DNA of 34,352 nt from an uncultured Prevotellaceae bacterium. Its GTDB lineage: Bacteria; Bacteroidota; Bacteroidia; Bacteroidales; Bacteroidaceae. The stretch lies in the NCBI GenBank assembly GCA_946540735.1, contig CAMNIN010000043.1:1-34352 (forward strand). The letters are read 5' to 3'. How positions within the stretch are numbered: position 1 is the first letter of the stretch; every line of letters starts with the position of its first letter. The position numbers and the translations under genes are program-made. Under the pieces are notes generated by a model. That model had not been told where the DNA came from and did not search any database. It was given only the letters and a program-made list of their open reading frames with translations. This document shows, one piece after another, positions 15,470 to 24,965 of this stretch.

Positions 15470-16933
15470 TCAGGATGCCTTGGCCAGTTGCAGACGGGCG
15501 TGGGCCTTCGCATAGCGCAGGTAGAGGCAACTGATTTCCTGGATCACCACGGCGTCGGTGTTGCGCACACCTGCCTTCTTCAGGTCAAGGATGTTGCGGC
15601 TCCAACTCAGGTGCGTCTTCTTGGTGAGGAATTCCGGGTCGAGGGCGAAGGCACAGTCGGCCATGCCGTTGAGGTCGAAGAGTTCGTCGTGCATGGCCAG
15701 GATCTCACCGAAGTCCGTCTCCCACGACTTGAACTTGAGGTTCCAGATCTCCACGGTGTCCTTGAGACGGAACTTGTCGCTGTCGATCTTCGACAAGGCA
15801 GCGAGGAAATCCGATCCGCAAAGCAGCACCTTGCGCTTGTTGCCGATCCCTGTCCCGACGAAGAGGTCCTTGGAGATGTCTACCAGGTCATCGTCCGTGA
15901 TGACCGCAGCTTGTTTCGCGGCGTTCCATGTGCCGACCTCGATGTCCTTTCCGGCCTGCCACCAGATGCCCTTGGTGAACCATTGCGACATGCCGTCCTT
16001 CACCGAGTGGTTGATGACATTCATGTCGCCGAAGAGGAAGGAATTCTCCATGGCCAGGCGCATGTCGTAGATACTGTCCTCCTCAAGGTCAGAGAAGCCC
16101 CAGTTGACTTCTTTGGCCGCGATCTTGTCGAGGGTCGACTGCTCGATCTGCGCCATGAAGTTCTGGCAATACTGCAGTTCCGACGACGGCAGGTTGTTGA
16201 AGCGGCCCGTCTGCACGTCAAGTTCGCCACACGACTTGCCCATACGGATCAGCACGGTACCGGCTTCGATGGCTGGCACGCCGATGGGCTGTCCGCTGAC
16301 CATCGTGCCATTGACGGCATAGACGATAGGATTGCCCTCCGAGGTCTTGCCGCAGACGCAGAGCACCAGGTCGGGGGTCTTGGGATCCGAGGCGTTGTAA
16401 CGGCCGCCCTTGTGATTGAAGACTGCCTTGACACCCACCACGCGGATCGTGTCGTCGAGCGTGAACATGTCGGGGTCGGCTACCTTGATGGCTGTAGAGA
16501 CTCCGGTGGAGGCTGCGAGATCCTGTGCGAGGGTGGTCTTCACCGGACGGGTGCCCACGCTGTAATACTTCACCTCAAACGAACTGGCCTTCTGCGCCGT
16601 GGCATAGCGCGAGATCTGGTCGATGGGGGTCGCCATCGGACGGATTTTGGTGATGCGCTCGTCGATGTCCTTCTGATACATGTCGCAGTCCTGTCGTCCG
16701 AGCGTCTCCGTGGCGATGCCGTCGGGATTGGCGGGATAGAGCGCACCGGCCCCGGCCGTGGTATGGGGCTCGGTGGTCCCTTTGTAGAGTTCGGCGCCGC
16801 CGGTCGTCTTTCCGCCGTCAGGCATTGAGGTGGCAGCTGCCATCAGTACTCCGTTGTCGACTCCAGCGGCCAGAGCCACTCCTTGCAGGAGGAGTTCGGG
16901 GAGTCGCTGCATCATTGCTTTTGCTTTTCTCAT
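15470..16933 (-). CDS. Phage major-capsid-like protein (putative HK97-fold, SU10/DUF5309-like)
   Basis: A 487-aa soluble protein. Segments such as DERITKIRPMATPIDQISRY, GNPIVYAVNG, a paired-helix region QYCQNFMAQIEQSTLDKIA, and a C-terminal half with FGEILAMHDELFD and RKVLLCGSDFLAAL resemble the major capsid proteins I associate with SU10-like and Bacteroidales phages. The assignment rests on remembered sequence character and on the neighbouring adaptor and fibre-like genes. No separate protease or scaffold gene is visible. It is the first gene of the operon, after a TAnnTTTG promoter with a leader of about 40 nt. An encapsulin-like nanocompartment is an alternative but the tail-fibre neighbour argues for a virion origin. 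Confidence 0.65.
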   Translation of the reverse strand: MRKAKAMMQRLPELLLQGVALAAGVDNGVLMAAATSMPDGGKTTGGAELYKGTTEPHTTAGAGALYPANPDGIATETLGRQDCDMYQKDIDERITKIRPMATPIDQISRYATAQKASSFEVKYYSVGTRPVKTTLAQDLAASTGVSTAIKVADPDMFTLDDTIRVVGVKAVFNHKGGRYNASDPKTPDLVLCVCGKTSEGNPIVYAVNGTMVSGQPIGVPAIEAGTVLIRMGKSCGELDVQTGRFNNLPSSELQYCQNFMAQIEQSTLDKIAAKEVNWGFSDLEEDSIYDMRLAMENSFLFGDMNVINHSVKDGMSQWFTKGIWWQAGKDIEVGTWNAAKQAAVITDDDLVDISKDLFVGTGIGNKRKVLLCGSDFLAALSKIDSDKFRLKDTVEIWNLKFKSWETDFGEILAMHDELFDLNGMADCAFALDPEFLTKKTHLSWSRNILDLKKAGVRNTDAVVIQEISCLYLRYAKAHARLQLAKAS

Positions 16934-16978
16934 GGTGTTAAGTGTTAATGAAAAAATGGGTTATCTTGAATACGCTTG

Positions 16979-16986
16979 CAAAGATA
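16979..16986 (-). promoter_or_regulatory. Putative promoter of the phage-type operon
   Basis: The minus strand reads TATCTTTG, an exact -7 element, about 46 bp before the ATG at 16933. The -33 position shows no clear TTTG. Confidence 0.5.
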
Positions 16987-17028
16987 GCATGAGAAAAGCC
17001 GGAGAGGATGTCATTTTCGTACCGCCGT

Positions 17029-17075
17029 AAAAAAAAGTCCCCGCAACGAAGCAGCGTCACTGCCCCCGTTGCGGG
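17029..17075 (-). terminator. Rho-independent terminator of the BspA/cohesin operon
   Basis: CCCGCAACG (17040-17048) pairs with CGTTGCGGG (17067-17075), with an inner GCAG/CTGC pairing. On the minus strand it runs into eight T residues (A run at 17029-17036). It separates the surface-protein operon from the phage-type operon. A further small hairpin, TCCGGC-gca-GCCGGA, lies at 17089-17103. Confidence 0.9.
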
Positions 17076-17131
17076 AACCCATATTCATCCGGCGCAGCCG
17101 GAATCAATCTTCAATTGTCAATCTTCAATTT

Positions 17132-17776
17132 TCAATTGTTAAGAATGATATTGACGATAGCCATGATGTCCGACACATTGATATTGCCGTCCTCATTGAC
17201 ATCCGCATTCACTTCATTGAATGGTGACGGATTGTTGCCCAGGATGTAGTTGACGATAGACATGATATCCGACACATTCACCTGCTCATCCTCGTTGGCA
17301 TCACCTGGGAAAGAAGCTGTCCCCTTGATGTAGTCCACCTTGAAGGTGCTGGGGTCAGCGCCGACATGCTGCCGTCCGGTAGTAATGAAGTCGATCTCGT
17401 CGATCGATCCATTGCCACCTTTGAAGCGCGGACTGGCCTCCACCGTAAGGATGAGGAAGTCGCCGGCCGTCCCGGTGATAGTGGCCAGGTTGCCTTCATA
17501 ACCGCAGATATTGTAGACATTGGGGTCAGGGTTTCCGAAGGTCACCTCACCTTGGTATCTTCCCGTGGCTTCCACGCCCGTGAGCGTCAGTCCCTCGGGC
17601 AGTGTGAGCTGCATGCTGAAAGCCGTGAGGTTGGTATGTGAGTTGACCAGTTTCACAGCCACCTGCATGCTCTCGCCCTGCGTGATGGTGAAATCATCGA
17701 TCGTCACATTCTCTGCCTTGGAGATATGGGCAAAGCACATCAGTGCCATTGCCAGGAATATGATTTTCTTTCTCAT
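17132..17776 (-). CDS. Secreted cohesin-like plus dockerin protein, 214 aa
   Basis: A signal peptide (about residues 1-21) leads into a beta-sandwich domain of cohesin-like type (about 22-150), with the family-like phrases FTITQGESMQVAVKLVN, AFSMQLTLPEGLTLTG and DFLILTVEA. The C-terminus is a dockerin with two calcium loops, DANEDEQVNVSD near residue 159 and DVNEDGNINVSD near 192, each followed by a hydrophobic helix (IMSIVNYIL, IMAIVNIIL). It has no C-terminal sorting tail. It lies 10 bp after the 1961-aa LRR gene and should be its operon partner. A role in binding other surface proteins through the dockerin is inferred from family knowledge. Confidence 0.85.
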   Translation of the reverse strand: MRKKIIFLAMALMCFAHISKAENVTIDDFTITQGESMQVAVKLVNSHTNLTAFSMQLTLPEGLTLTGVEATGRYQGEVTFGNPDPNVYNICGYEGNLATITGTAGDFLILTVEASPRFKGGNGSIDEIDFITTGRQHVGADPSTFKVDYIKGTASFPGDANEDEQVNVSDIMSIVNYILGNNPSPFNEVNADVNEDGNINVSDIMAIVNIILNN

Positions 17777-17786
17777 TGTTCGAAGA

Positions 17787-20700
17787 TTATTTGATGATTA
17801 CTTTCTTGCCATTGAGGATGTAGACACCCTTTCCTGGACGGTCGACGCGCATACCGCTGAGCGTGTAGTAGACACCTTCCTCCGAGGTCTTGTCACTGCT
17901 CATCACCTCTGCGATAGCAGTAGGCTGTGCGGCCTCCACCGTGTCGAAGAGGTGTATGGCACCGTCGGCAGTGATGAAACGGATGTTGGAGGCGCTGATG
18001 CCCTCGCAGTCAGGATTCCCTGCCAGGATGTTGATGACAGAACCCTCAGTACCTTGGAAGATATTGTTCTGGATCGAGAAGGCCACGAAGCGGTAAGTGT
18101 TTTCGCCCACCTTGTTGTAGACCAGCTGATGGCCCTGACGGCGTGCGGTCAACTGCACCTGCTCCACTTCCGACAACTCAGGCAATGTGAGGTCGAACTG
18201 GAAGGCGGAGTAACGGAAACTGCTGTTGAGGCAGAGTGAGATGACATTGTTGACGTCCTTGGTCAGCATGACGGTCTCCTCGTCGTCCATGACATAGCCC
18301 GGAGCATCGAGGTTGACCTCTGCCTGTCCGTTGGCCAGCTTATTGACGAGCACCACGGCGTCGGCCACGGTCACGTGCTGGTCGTTGTCGAAGTCAGCAA
18401 GGTACTCATCGAAGTCTGCATACGGAGTACCGACAACAAACTTCACGATATCGACCACGTCGAGCATGTCGGCCAGTCCGTCGTTGTTGACGTCGCAGTT
18501 GGGATACTCTTTCATCTCCTTCACATCCTTCCACACGGCGGCTTCCTCATAGCGGCTCTTCGATCCGAGGGGCACATAGAGCCTCACGTCCTCGATGTAG
18601 GTCTGCTGGAAGACATTCTGCACGATGGTCAGCGGCGTGTCCCAAGCCACCTTGATGGTGGTCAGTCCGGCACAGTCGTAAAGGGCAAAAGTTCCCACGG
18701 TCTTCACGGTGGACGGGATATTGATGAACGACAGCGATGAGCAATGTGCGAAAGCACCGCTCGGGAGAACGGTAAGTCCCTCAGGCAGGATCACCTTGGT
18801 CAACTTGGCGGCACCGCTGAAGGCATAGGTCGACATGCTGGTCACCGTGCTGGGCACCTCATACTCACCGGTCTTGGCGGCGGGATAAGCATAGAGATAA
18901 GTCTTCTTCTTGTTGAGAAGCACGCCATCCTCAGCCACAAACGAGTTGCTGCCTTCCTCAACGATGATCTCCTGCAAGGAGGTGCAGTTGGCAAACACGG
19001 CGTCGCGGATCGTTGTGACAGCGGCAGGCACGGTGAAGCTCTTCAGGCTGGTGCAGTTGCCAAAGGCACTCTGACCGATTTCCTTGATGGTGGCGGGGAG
19101 GGTGATCTCCTCTAGAGCAGTACAATCCTTGAACGTACTGATAGGAATGGAGGTGATGCCCGTGAAGTATTTCAGTTCGTTGAACTTCTTGATATTGGCA
19201 TCCGAGTTGAGGGCGAAAATGGTGCCGAGCGAAGTGACGGCCTTGGCCTCAGCGACGGTGAGCTCACCATCGCCGTCGGTATCCCACTCTGACACGCAGA
19301 GCTCTTTCACCTTCGGATCCTCGAAGTCGATCACTGCCACATCGTCGAGATAGATGACCATCTGGCCGAAGTCTTTCCATACGGGTGCTGCGGCATAAAG
19401 GAGATCCGTGGTCTTGGGCACGTTAAGGGTGGCGTTGGCCACATCGACTCCCTCGAATGTATTGGCAGGTACGCTCAGCGGCTCATGCCACTCCACGGTG
19501 ACATTGTTGAGGGCCTTGCAAGCACGGAAAGCGTTCTCGCCGATGGAAGTCACGTTGACAGGGATGGTGACAGAGGTGAGGTTCTTGGCCATGGTGAAGG
19601 CATCCTCACCGATGGTGGTCACGTTGTCGCCGATGACATAGTCACCGCTGACGGCTTTGCCAGCCGGGAACTGCAACAGCGTAGTGCCGGCTTTGTCATA
19701 GAGCACACCGCCAACAGAAGAGTAGTTAGGGTTGCCTGCCTGCATACCGATGACGGTGAGGTTCTGACAGCCCTTGAATGCTCCGGTACCGATCTTGGTG
19801 ATCTCAGCCCTGAGGGTGAAACCTGTGAGCCCGGTGTATGCGAAGGCGCTGTCGCCGATCTCTGTCAGGTTCGGCGTGGAGGCTGGTACGGTGAGGGCTG
19901 TGCCCATGAATGCGCTGTTGCCGATGCGTGTGACTCCTTCGGGCAGCGTGACGGTGGCCAACTGAGTATTCTTGAAAGCATTGTCGTTGATCTCAGTGAG
20001 TTTGGTGAACCACTTCAACTCGGTGAAATTCTTGATTTCCTGACCGGTGAACACCGTTCCGAGCGTGGTCACTGCGGCTGCCTCGTCCTTGTTCAACTGG
20101 TTGTCACCATCCTTGTCCCAAGCGGCAACGGCCAGTTTCTGCACGAGCGGGTCGGCGAAGGAGATGAGTGAAGCGTCATACTGCGACTTGTCACCCTCGT
20201 AGAGCAGGGTGAAGAAGTCCCAGCCGGCTGCTTTCTCATAGAGGCTCTTTGTGCCCACGGGCACGAAGAGGATACCCGGAATCTGACTTTCACCCAGCGC
20301 CTCGGCATTCGAGAAGGTGGCGGCGGGAATGACCAGCGGCGTGTTCCATGCCACTTGGCATCTCACGGCGACGGGCATACCATAGAATGCCTTCTCACCG
20401 ATAGAGGTGACATTGGCGGGAATGGTGATCGACTGCAGGTTCTCGCAGAAGGAGAAAGCACCCTCGCCGATCGTCTTCACATACTCAGAGAACTCGATCT
20501 CCATCAGGCCCTGGCACTGCTCAAAGGCATAGTCGCCGATGGTCTCCACCTGATGCAGGTTGAGGGTCTTCAGGTTGTTGGCACCACTGAAAGCATACGG
20601 AAGAATCTCCTTATAGGTGTCCTTGGTCAGCTTGAACTCTGCCCCGGACTTAGCTGCGGGGTAAGCCACGACCTTGGTCTCATCCTTCGTGAAGATGATA

Positions 20701-23672
20701 CCGCTGAGGGCCTTGTAGTTCTTGTTGGACGATCCCACGGAGAAGGATGCCAGCGACTGGCAGTTGGCGAAAGCACCGTCGCCGATGCTTGCGACATAGT
20801 TGCTGAGCGAGATCTTGGTGATGCCGTCGCATCCGTAGAAGGCCTTCTTGCCGATGGTGGTCAACTTGTTGGAGAAGGTCGGTGCAGTCAGTTCCGTACA
20901 GCCTTCGAAAGCACTCTCACCAATGGTGGTGACACTGGCGGGAATACCGATAGCGGAGAGGAAAGAGCAACCCTTGAAGGCGTTGGCGGGAATCTCGGTC
21001 AGTCCGGTGAAGTTCTCCAGTTCCTTGAACGAGAAGATATCGGTATTGCCGGAGAAGAGTGTGCCGATAGAGGTCACGGCCTCAGCCTCAGTATAGCTGA
21101 GCTTGCCGTCCTTGTTGGTATCCCAGTTATTCAGACAGATGGTCTCGACATTGGCATCCTCGAAGATGATGAATGCCTTGAAGGTCTCGTATTTGCCAAA
21201 GTTCTTCCAGACATCAGCGGCCTGATAGGTCTCTTCGAGTCCGTTGGGCACGGAAAGGGTGGCATTAGCCACGTCGACACCCTCAAAGGTGTTGGCAGGA
21301 ACGGCAAGCGGGGTCACCCATGACACCTTGACGGCATTCAGGGCAGTACAGCCACCGAAGGCTCTCTCGCCGATGCTGGCCATCGATGCTTCCATACTCA
21401 CTGAGGTCAGTGCGGTAGCGCCGAGGAAGGCGTCGGGGGCGATGGTGGTCACGACATCGGGGATAGTGATGGTCTTCAACGACGACTTGGCGGGGAACTG
21501 CAGCAGCATGGTGTGGTCCTTGGTGAAGAGGATGCCGGCATTGCCGCTGTCGTAGTTGGCGTTGTTCTCATCGACGTTGATGCTGGTGAGGGAAGCACAT
21601 GACTTGAATGCGCCATAACCGATATACTCCACGGCTGCTGGCACATTGAAAGTGGTCAGGTTGTTGCAGAAAGCGAAGGCATCATCACCGATGGAGGTGA
21701 CTTTGTCGGACAGGGTGATCTTGCTCAGCGTACTGCCACTGAAAGCTTCGTTATCGATGCTGGTGATGCCGGTGAAGTACTGGAACTCGTCGAAAGCACC
21801 GATCTCGGCATTCTTGAAGGTCTCGCCCAGCGTGGTCACGGCAGCGGCCTCGTCGTAGGTGAGGTAACCGTCATTGTCGGTGTCGAAAGCAGCGAGACAG
21901 ACGGCCTCGGTCTTCTCATCAGCAAACTTGATGATCTTGGCGGCATAGTCGGCGATGGTTCCCTCCTCGATGAAGTTGAACCATTTCCAACCGGGAGCAG
22001 CGGCATAGGCGTCCTTGGTACCTTTCGGCACGAAAAGACGGCCCTTGAGCTGGCCTTCAGCCACTTCCTCGAAGGTGCTGAACGTACCGTCGCTGATGGC
22101 GAGCGGGGATGCCCAGTCCACCTGCACGCGGATGCCGGTGGCCACGCCGTTGAAGGCTTTCTGGTCGATGGTCTCCACCGTATTGGGGATATTCAGCGTA
22201 TAGAGTTTCTTGCAGTTGAGGAAAGCTTCCTCACCGATGGTCTTCAGCGCTGCGGGGATGGTGAGCATGGTGATGCCGGTCATGCCCTCGCAAGCATGTG
22301 CTCCAAGGGTCTCCACACTGCCAAGCTCGAGCGTCGTGATGTTGATGGCTCCGGCGAGGGCATAGGGCTTGATCTCCTTGATGGCGGCTGGGATGGTGAG
22401 TGTGCCTTTGCTGCCTTTGAAACCAGATGCGTAAGCATAGAGGATGCTGCCCGTGGCCTTGTCGAGGATACCGACACGTGCGGTGGTGGTAAAGCTCTTG
22501 TAAACGGTGTTTGTGCTGGATACGTCGATAATGGTACACGAGGAGCAGTTGGCGAAAGCTCCCTCACCGACTGACTTCACCGAACCGGGGATATTGAACT
22601 TTGGAATGCTGCTGCAACCATCGAAGGCGTGCGCGCCTATCGACGACACCTTACTTGTGATTGTGAGCGATGGGATGCCGGAACAGCCATAGAAAGCATA
22701 ATCACCGATGGTGGTCAGCGTGCTGGGGAAGCTCATCGCGTTGATGGCGCTGCAACCCTGGAAAGCATAGTCTCCGATGGTGGTCAGGCCCTCCTGCATG
22801 ATGACGGTCTTCAGAGAAGAGCATCCGACAAAGGCTTCCTGGCCGATGGTCTTCAAACTGCGCGGGAAGGTGATCTCCTCCAGATTGGAGCAGTTCTTGA
22901 AAGTGGAGGCTGCGATGTTGGTCACTTTGCTGAACGAGCGGAACTCCGTGAAACTGGTGATCATGTCGTTGCCCACGAAAGCGGCGCCGAGGTCTGTCAC
23001 CTCTCCTGCCTCTGCATACGAGAGCTCACCGTCTTTGTTGGTGTCCCATGCCAAGCAAATCATCTTCACATTCTCATCCTTGAAGATGATATTGACATTG
23101 AAGTCACGGTATTCGTTGATATTCTTGAAGTCTTTCCATACATCGGCTGCACGGTAGGTATTGGCATAGCCTTCGAGCACGACGAGGGTCACACCCGACT
23201 CAGGGTCAGACTCGTTTCCACTGAGGTCGACTCCGTCGAACACTGACTCGTCGATGGAAAGCGGAGTAGTCCACTGCACCTTCACCGTCTTGAGGTTCTC
23301 GCAGTCCTGGAAAGCATACTCCCCGATGGACTCCACGGTGTTGGGGATGGTGACAGACTTCATCGAAACACATCCGGAGAAGGCTTCCTCGGAAATGCTG
23401 ACGACCTTGTAATAGAGTCCGTTGTTGAGAACACGCCAAGGCAGCACGAGGTTCTCAGGACCGAGAGCGTCCTCATCCACGGTCCCGACAGTAGGGGGAG
23501 TGGGTTCGTCAATCTCACTGAAATAATCTCTATCCCAGCCCGTGACGGTGACGGTCTGCGCAGCCTCGTCGACGACGTTGTAACGGATACCGTCGACATA
23601 GAATGCTGCTGCAGAGGCGATGGTCGTCAAACAGACTGACATCAGAGTGAACAGAAATCTTAAATGTCTCAT
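17787..23672 (-). CDS. Giant BspA-like leucine-rich repeat surface protein with EF-hand modules, dockerin, cohesin-like domain and sorting tail
   Basis: A 1961-aa secreted protein with a signal peptide at about 1-23. Six blocks of LRR_5 (BspA/TpLRR) repeats of the type TIGDYAFQGCSxLxxxxxP are separated by five modules. Each module pairs an acidic strand with an EF-hand loop: DTNKDGELSYAE near 209, DTDNDGYLTYDE near 597, DTNKDGKLSYTE near 851, DKDGDNQLNKDE near 1187 and DTDGDGELTVAE near 1464. A dockerin-like pair (DVNNDGLADMLD and DFDNDQHVTVAD) lies around 1727-1770. A cohesin-like beta-sandwich follows to about 1930, then a C-terminal tail GVYILNGKKVIIK like Prevotella type IX secretion signals. 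BspA proteins bind host proteins or other bacteria. Ligands here are unknown. It is probably cotranscribed with the 214-aa gene. Confidence 0.93.
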   Translation of the reverse strand: MRHLRFLFTLMSVCLTTIASAAAFYVDGIRYNVVDEAAQTVTVTGWDRDYFSEIDEPTPPTVGTVDEDALGPENLVLPWRVLNNGLYYKVVSISEEAFSGCVSMKSVTIPNTVESIGEYAFQDCENLKTVKVQWTTPLSIDESVFDGVDLSGNESDPESGVTLVVLEGYANTYRAADVWKDFKNINEYRDFNVNIIFKDENVKMICLAWDTNKDGELSYAEAGEVTDLGAAFVGNDMITSFTEFRSFSKVTNIAASTFKNCSNLEEITFPRSLKTIGQEAFVGCSSLKTVIMQEGLTTIGDYAFQGCSAINAMSFPSTLTTIGDYAFYGCSGIPSLTITSKVSSIGAHAFDGCSSIPKFNIPGSVKSVGEGAFANCSSCTIIDVSSTNTVYKSFTTTARVGILDKATGSILYAYASGFKGSKGTLTIPAAIKEIKPYALAGAINITTLELGSVETLGAHACEGMTGITMLTIPAALKTIGEEAFLNCKKLYTLNIPNTVETIDQKAFNGVATGIRVQVDWASPLAISDGTFSTFEEVAEGQLKGRLFVPKGTKDAYAAAPGWKWFNFIEEGTIADYAAKIIKFADEKTEAVCLAAFDTDNDGYLTYDEAAAVTTLGETFKNAEIGAFDEFQYFTGITSIDNEAFSGSTLSKITLSDKVTSIGDDAFAFCNNLTTFNVPAAVEYIGYGAFKSCASLTSINVDENNANYDSGNAGILFTKDHTMLLQFPAKSSLKTITIPDVVTTIAPDAFLGATALTSVSMEASMASIGERAFGGCTALNAVKVSWVTPLAVPANTFEGVDVANATLSVPNGLEETYQAADVWKNFGKYETFKAFIIFEDANVETICLNNWDTNKDGKLSYTEAEAVTSIGTLFSGNTDIFSFKELENFTGLTEIPANAFKGCSFLSAIGIPASVTTIGESAFEGCTELTAPTFSNKLTTIGKKAFYGCDGITKISLSNYVASIGDGAFANCQSLASFSVGSSNKNYKALSGIIFTKDETKVVAYPAAKSGAEFKLTKDTYKEILPYAFSGANNLKTLNLHQVETIGDYAFEQCQGLMEIEFSEYVKTIGEGAFSFCENLQSITIPANVTSIGEKAFYGMPVAVRCQVAWNTPLVIPAATFSNAEALGESQIPGILFVPVGTKSLYEKAAGWDFFTLLYEGDKSQYDASLISFADPLVQKLAVAAWDKDGDNQLNKDEAAAVTTLGTVFTGQEIKNFTELKWFTKLTEINDNAFKNTQLATVTLPEGVTRIGNSAFMGTALTVPASTPNLTEIGDSAFAYTGLTGFTLRAEITKIGTGAFKGCQNLTVIGMQAGNPNYSSVGGVLYDKAGTTLLQFPAGKAVSGDYVIGDNVTTIGEDAFTMAKNLTSVTIPVNVTSIGENAFRACKALNNVTVEWHEPLSVPANTFEGVDVANATLNVPKTTDLLYAAAPVWKDFGQMVIYLDDVAVIDFEDPKVKELCVSEWDTDGDGELTVAEAKAVTSLGTIFALNSDANIKKFNELKYFTGITSIPISTFKDCTALEEITLPATIKEIGQSAFGNCTSLKSFTVPAAVTTIRDAVFANCTSLQEIIVEEGSNSFVAEDGVLLNKKKTYLYAYPAAKTGEYEVPSTVTSMSTYAFSGAAKLTKVILPEGLTVLPSGAFAHCSSLSFINIPSTVKTVGTFALYDCAGLTTIKVAWDTPLTIVQNVFQQTYIEDVRLYVPLGSKSRYEEAAVWKDVKEMKEYPNCDVNNDGLADMLDVVDIVKFVVGTPYADFDEYLADFDNDQHVTVADAVVLVNKLANGQAEVNLDAPGYVMDDEETVMLTKDVNNVISLCLNSSFRYSAFQFDLTLPELSEVEQVQLTARRQGHQLVYNKVGENTYRFVAFSIQNNIFQGTEGSVINILAGNPDCEGISASNIRFITADGAIHLFDTVEAAQPTAIAEVMSSDKTSEEGVYYTLSGMRVDRPGKGVYILNGKKVIIK

Positions 23673-23763
23673 AAATGAATGATTGGTTTTGATTTGGTCG
23701 GATATAGAAACGCCTATGACAGGTTGAGTGCGTGCTCTGTCTGCCGTAGAGGTTTGTTTTCGG

Positions 23764-23813
23764 AAAAAATCCCTCCCCTGACCGGATTTGGATATGGTCG
23801 AAGGAGGGATTTT
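23764..23813 (-). terminator. Rho-independent terminator after the 366-aa gene
   Basis: AAAATCCCTCC (23766-23776) pairs with GGAGGGATTTT (23803-23813), with a nested GACC/GGTC pairing in the loop and a T run on the minus strand. The arm symmetry could also work on the plus strand. Confidence 0.85.
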
Positions 23814-23831
23814 ACAATAATATATATAAGG

Positions 23832-24932
23832 TTATTTCACCACAACCTTCTTGCCATTGACGATGTAGATGCCCTTCTGAGCGGCTTTCTCCACCTTCAC
23901 ACCAGAAATGGTGTAGACATCAGCATTCTCAGCAGTTGCCTCAACATTGTTGATGCCAGTGGTCTCCTCGAAGAGGAAAGCGTCTGCTGCGGCAGCGGAG
24001 TTGATGTAAGCTCTGTACTGGGGTATCTCAACACCCTTGTCGCAACGATAGAAACCGACACCCTTGTCGTGCTTGGCAAGAGCAAAGAACTTGTCGGTAG
24101 CGCCTACTGTCACTGCACCTCCAGCAGTAGAGACAAGGATATTGTCTGTAGCTGCATCTGTGGTTTCCTTCGTGGTGGGCAAGAGATAACTACCAGCTTC
24201 ACCCTCGAGAATGATACCCGTGTTAGCAGGAACTTTCTCTATAGCTGTACGGCTAACAAAGCCGTTTTTCAAACCGTCAGCTGTAGCGATGCGAGCCTTA
24301 CCAGCGAAACCACTGAAGTCCACTGCCACAGGCCAAGAGAATGTAGCATACCCACTCTCGCCAATCACAGCCTCTACACGGTAGTCGACACTAACCTCTG
24401 CATCGGGAAGATCCACACTTGTATCTGTGGATGCCTCATTGACATTACTTGAAACTATCAAGATATTCTCACCTGTATGAGCCTTATCAGTAGCCTTTAC
24501 TTTAATCGAGAAGAGTTCTTCTGTCGTTGCACCATAGGGGAAACGAACAATAGGCATGGAGAATTCCACGATTTTCAATTCGTTAAAGCCGGATGAAGAT
24601 TGGTCTGCAGGAACGTATTTAGTCGTAATGACGACACCAGGTTTAGTCATCTGAGCTAAAGGTTTGGTGTAAACTGGAACCATGATAAAGTCCTCAATCT
24701 CATCGCTCCACTCCTCGACTACATCATAGGCGACAGCCTCCAACCCTTCCGGGAGACGAATGACTGTCTGAAAGGAATTCAACCTCATTCGAGGAGCATT
24801 GATATAGACTGTAACGTCTTTCTCCTCACCAGCCTTAATGGCAAACTCATCCGCGGAGAAAGAGTAATCTTGTGCAAATGAACTGCCTGCGGCAAGCACC
24901 ATTGCAATTCCGAGTAAAAATTTTTTCATCAT
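23832..24932 (-). CDS. Secreted cohesin-like protein with C-terminal sorting tail, 366 aa
   Basis: A signal peptide (about 1-20, MMKKFLLGIAMVLAAGSSFA) leads into a cohesin-like beta-sandwich (about 21-180, with EFAIKAGEEKDVTVYIN and FQTVIRLPEGLEAV). A second region begins YATFSWPVAVDFSG and includes AYINSAAAADAFLFEET, a pattern common in Prevotella surface proteins. The tail VYTISGVKVEKAAQKGIYIV ends in NGKKVVVK, resembling type A type IX secretion signals. No dockerin loops are present. It follows the 215-aa cohesin/dockerin gene after 33 bp and precedes a terminator, so the two form a probable operon. It may be a surface-anchored cohesin partner for the dockerin proteins nearby. Confidence 0.85.
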   Translation of the reverse strand: MMKKFLLGIAMVLAAGSSFAQDYSFSADEFAIKAGEEKDVTVYINAPRMRLNSFQTVIRLPEGLEAVAYDVVEEWSDEIEDFIMVPVYTKPLAQMTKPGVVITTKYVPADQSSSGFNELKIVEFSMPIVRFPYGATTEELFSIKVKATDKAHTGENILIVSSNVNEASTDTSVDLPDAEVSVDYRVEAVIGESGYATFSWPVAVDFSGFAGKARIATADGLKNGFVSRTAIEKVPANTGIILEGEAGSYLLPTTKETTDAATDNILVSTAGGAVTVGATDKFFALAKHDKGVGFYRCDKGVEIPQYRAYINSAAAADAFLFEETTGINNVEATAENADVYTISGVKVEKAAQKGIYIVNGKKVVVK

Positions 24933-24965
24933 GATTGAATTTTTTGTTATTATTGATTTTATTTT

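Larger units (their letters stand above)
10612..16986 (-). mobile_element. Phage-type structural gene cluster (prophage remnant or domesticated capsid operon)
   Basis: Five minus-strand genes run from the putative promoter at 16979-16986 to a hairpin at 10605-10623: capsid-like protein, two small proteins, tail fibre, small repeat protein. Gaps between the last four genes are 6-8 bp or overlaps. All frames are intact. No integrase, terminase, portal, protease, tape-measure or lysis gene and no attachment-site duplication was seen in the flanks, so this is not a complete prophage. Confidence 0.5.

Noticed and set aside
15488..16828. 446-codon plus-strand open frame
   Set aside because: It is antisense to the capsid-like gene. 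Its composition (many His, Asp and Val) is that of a complement of GC-rich coding sequence.
10612..16986. Complete inducible prophage
   Set aside because: No integrase, terminase, portal, tape-measure, lysis or repressor gene and no flanking attachment-site repeat was found in the surrounding sequence.
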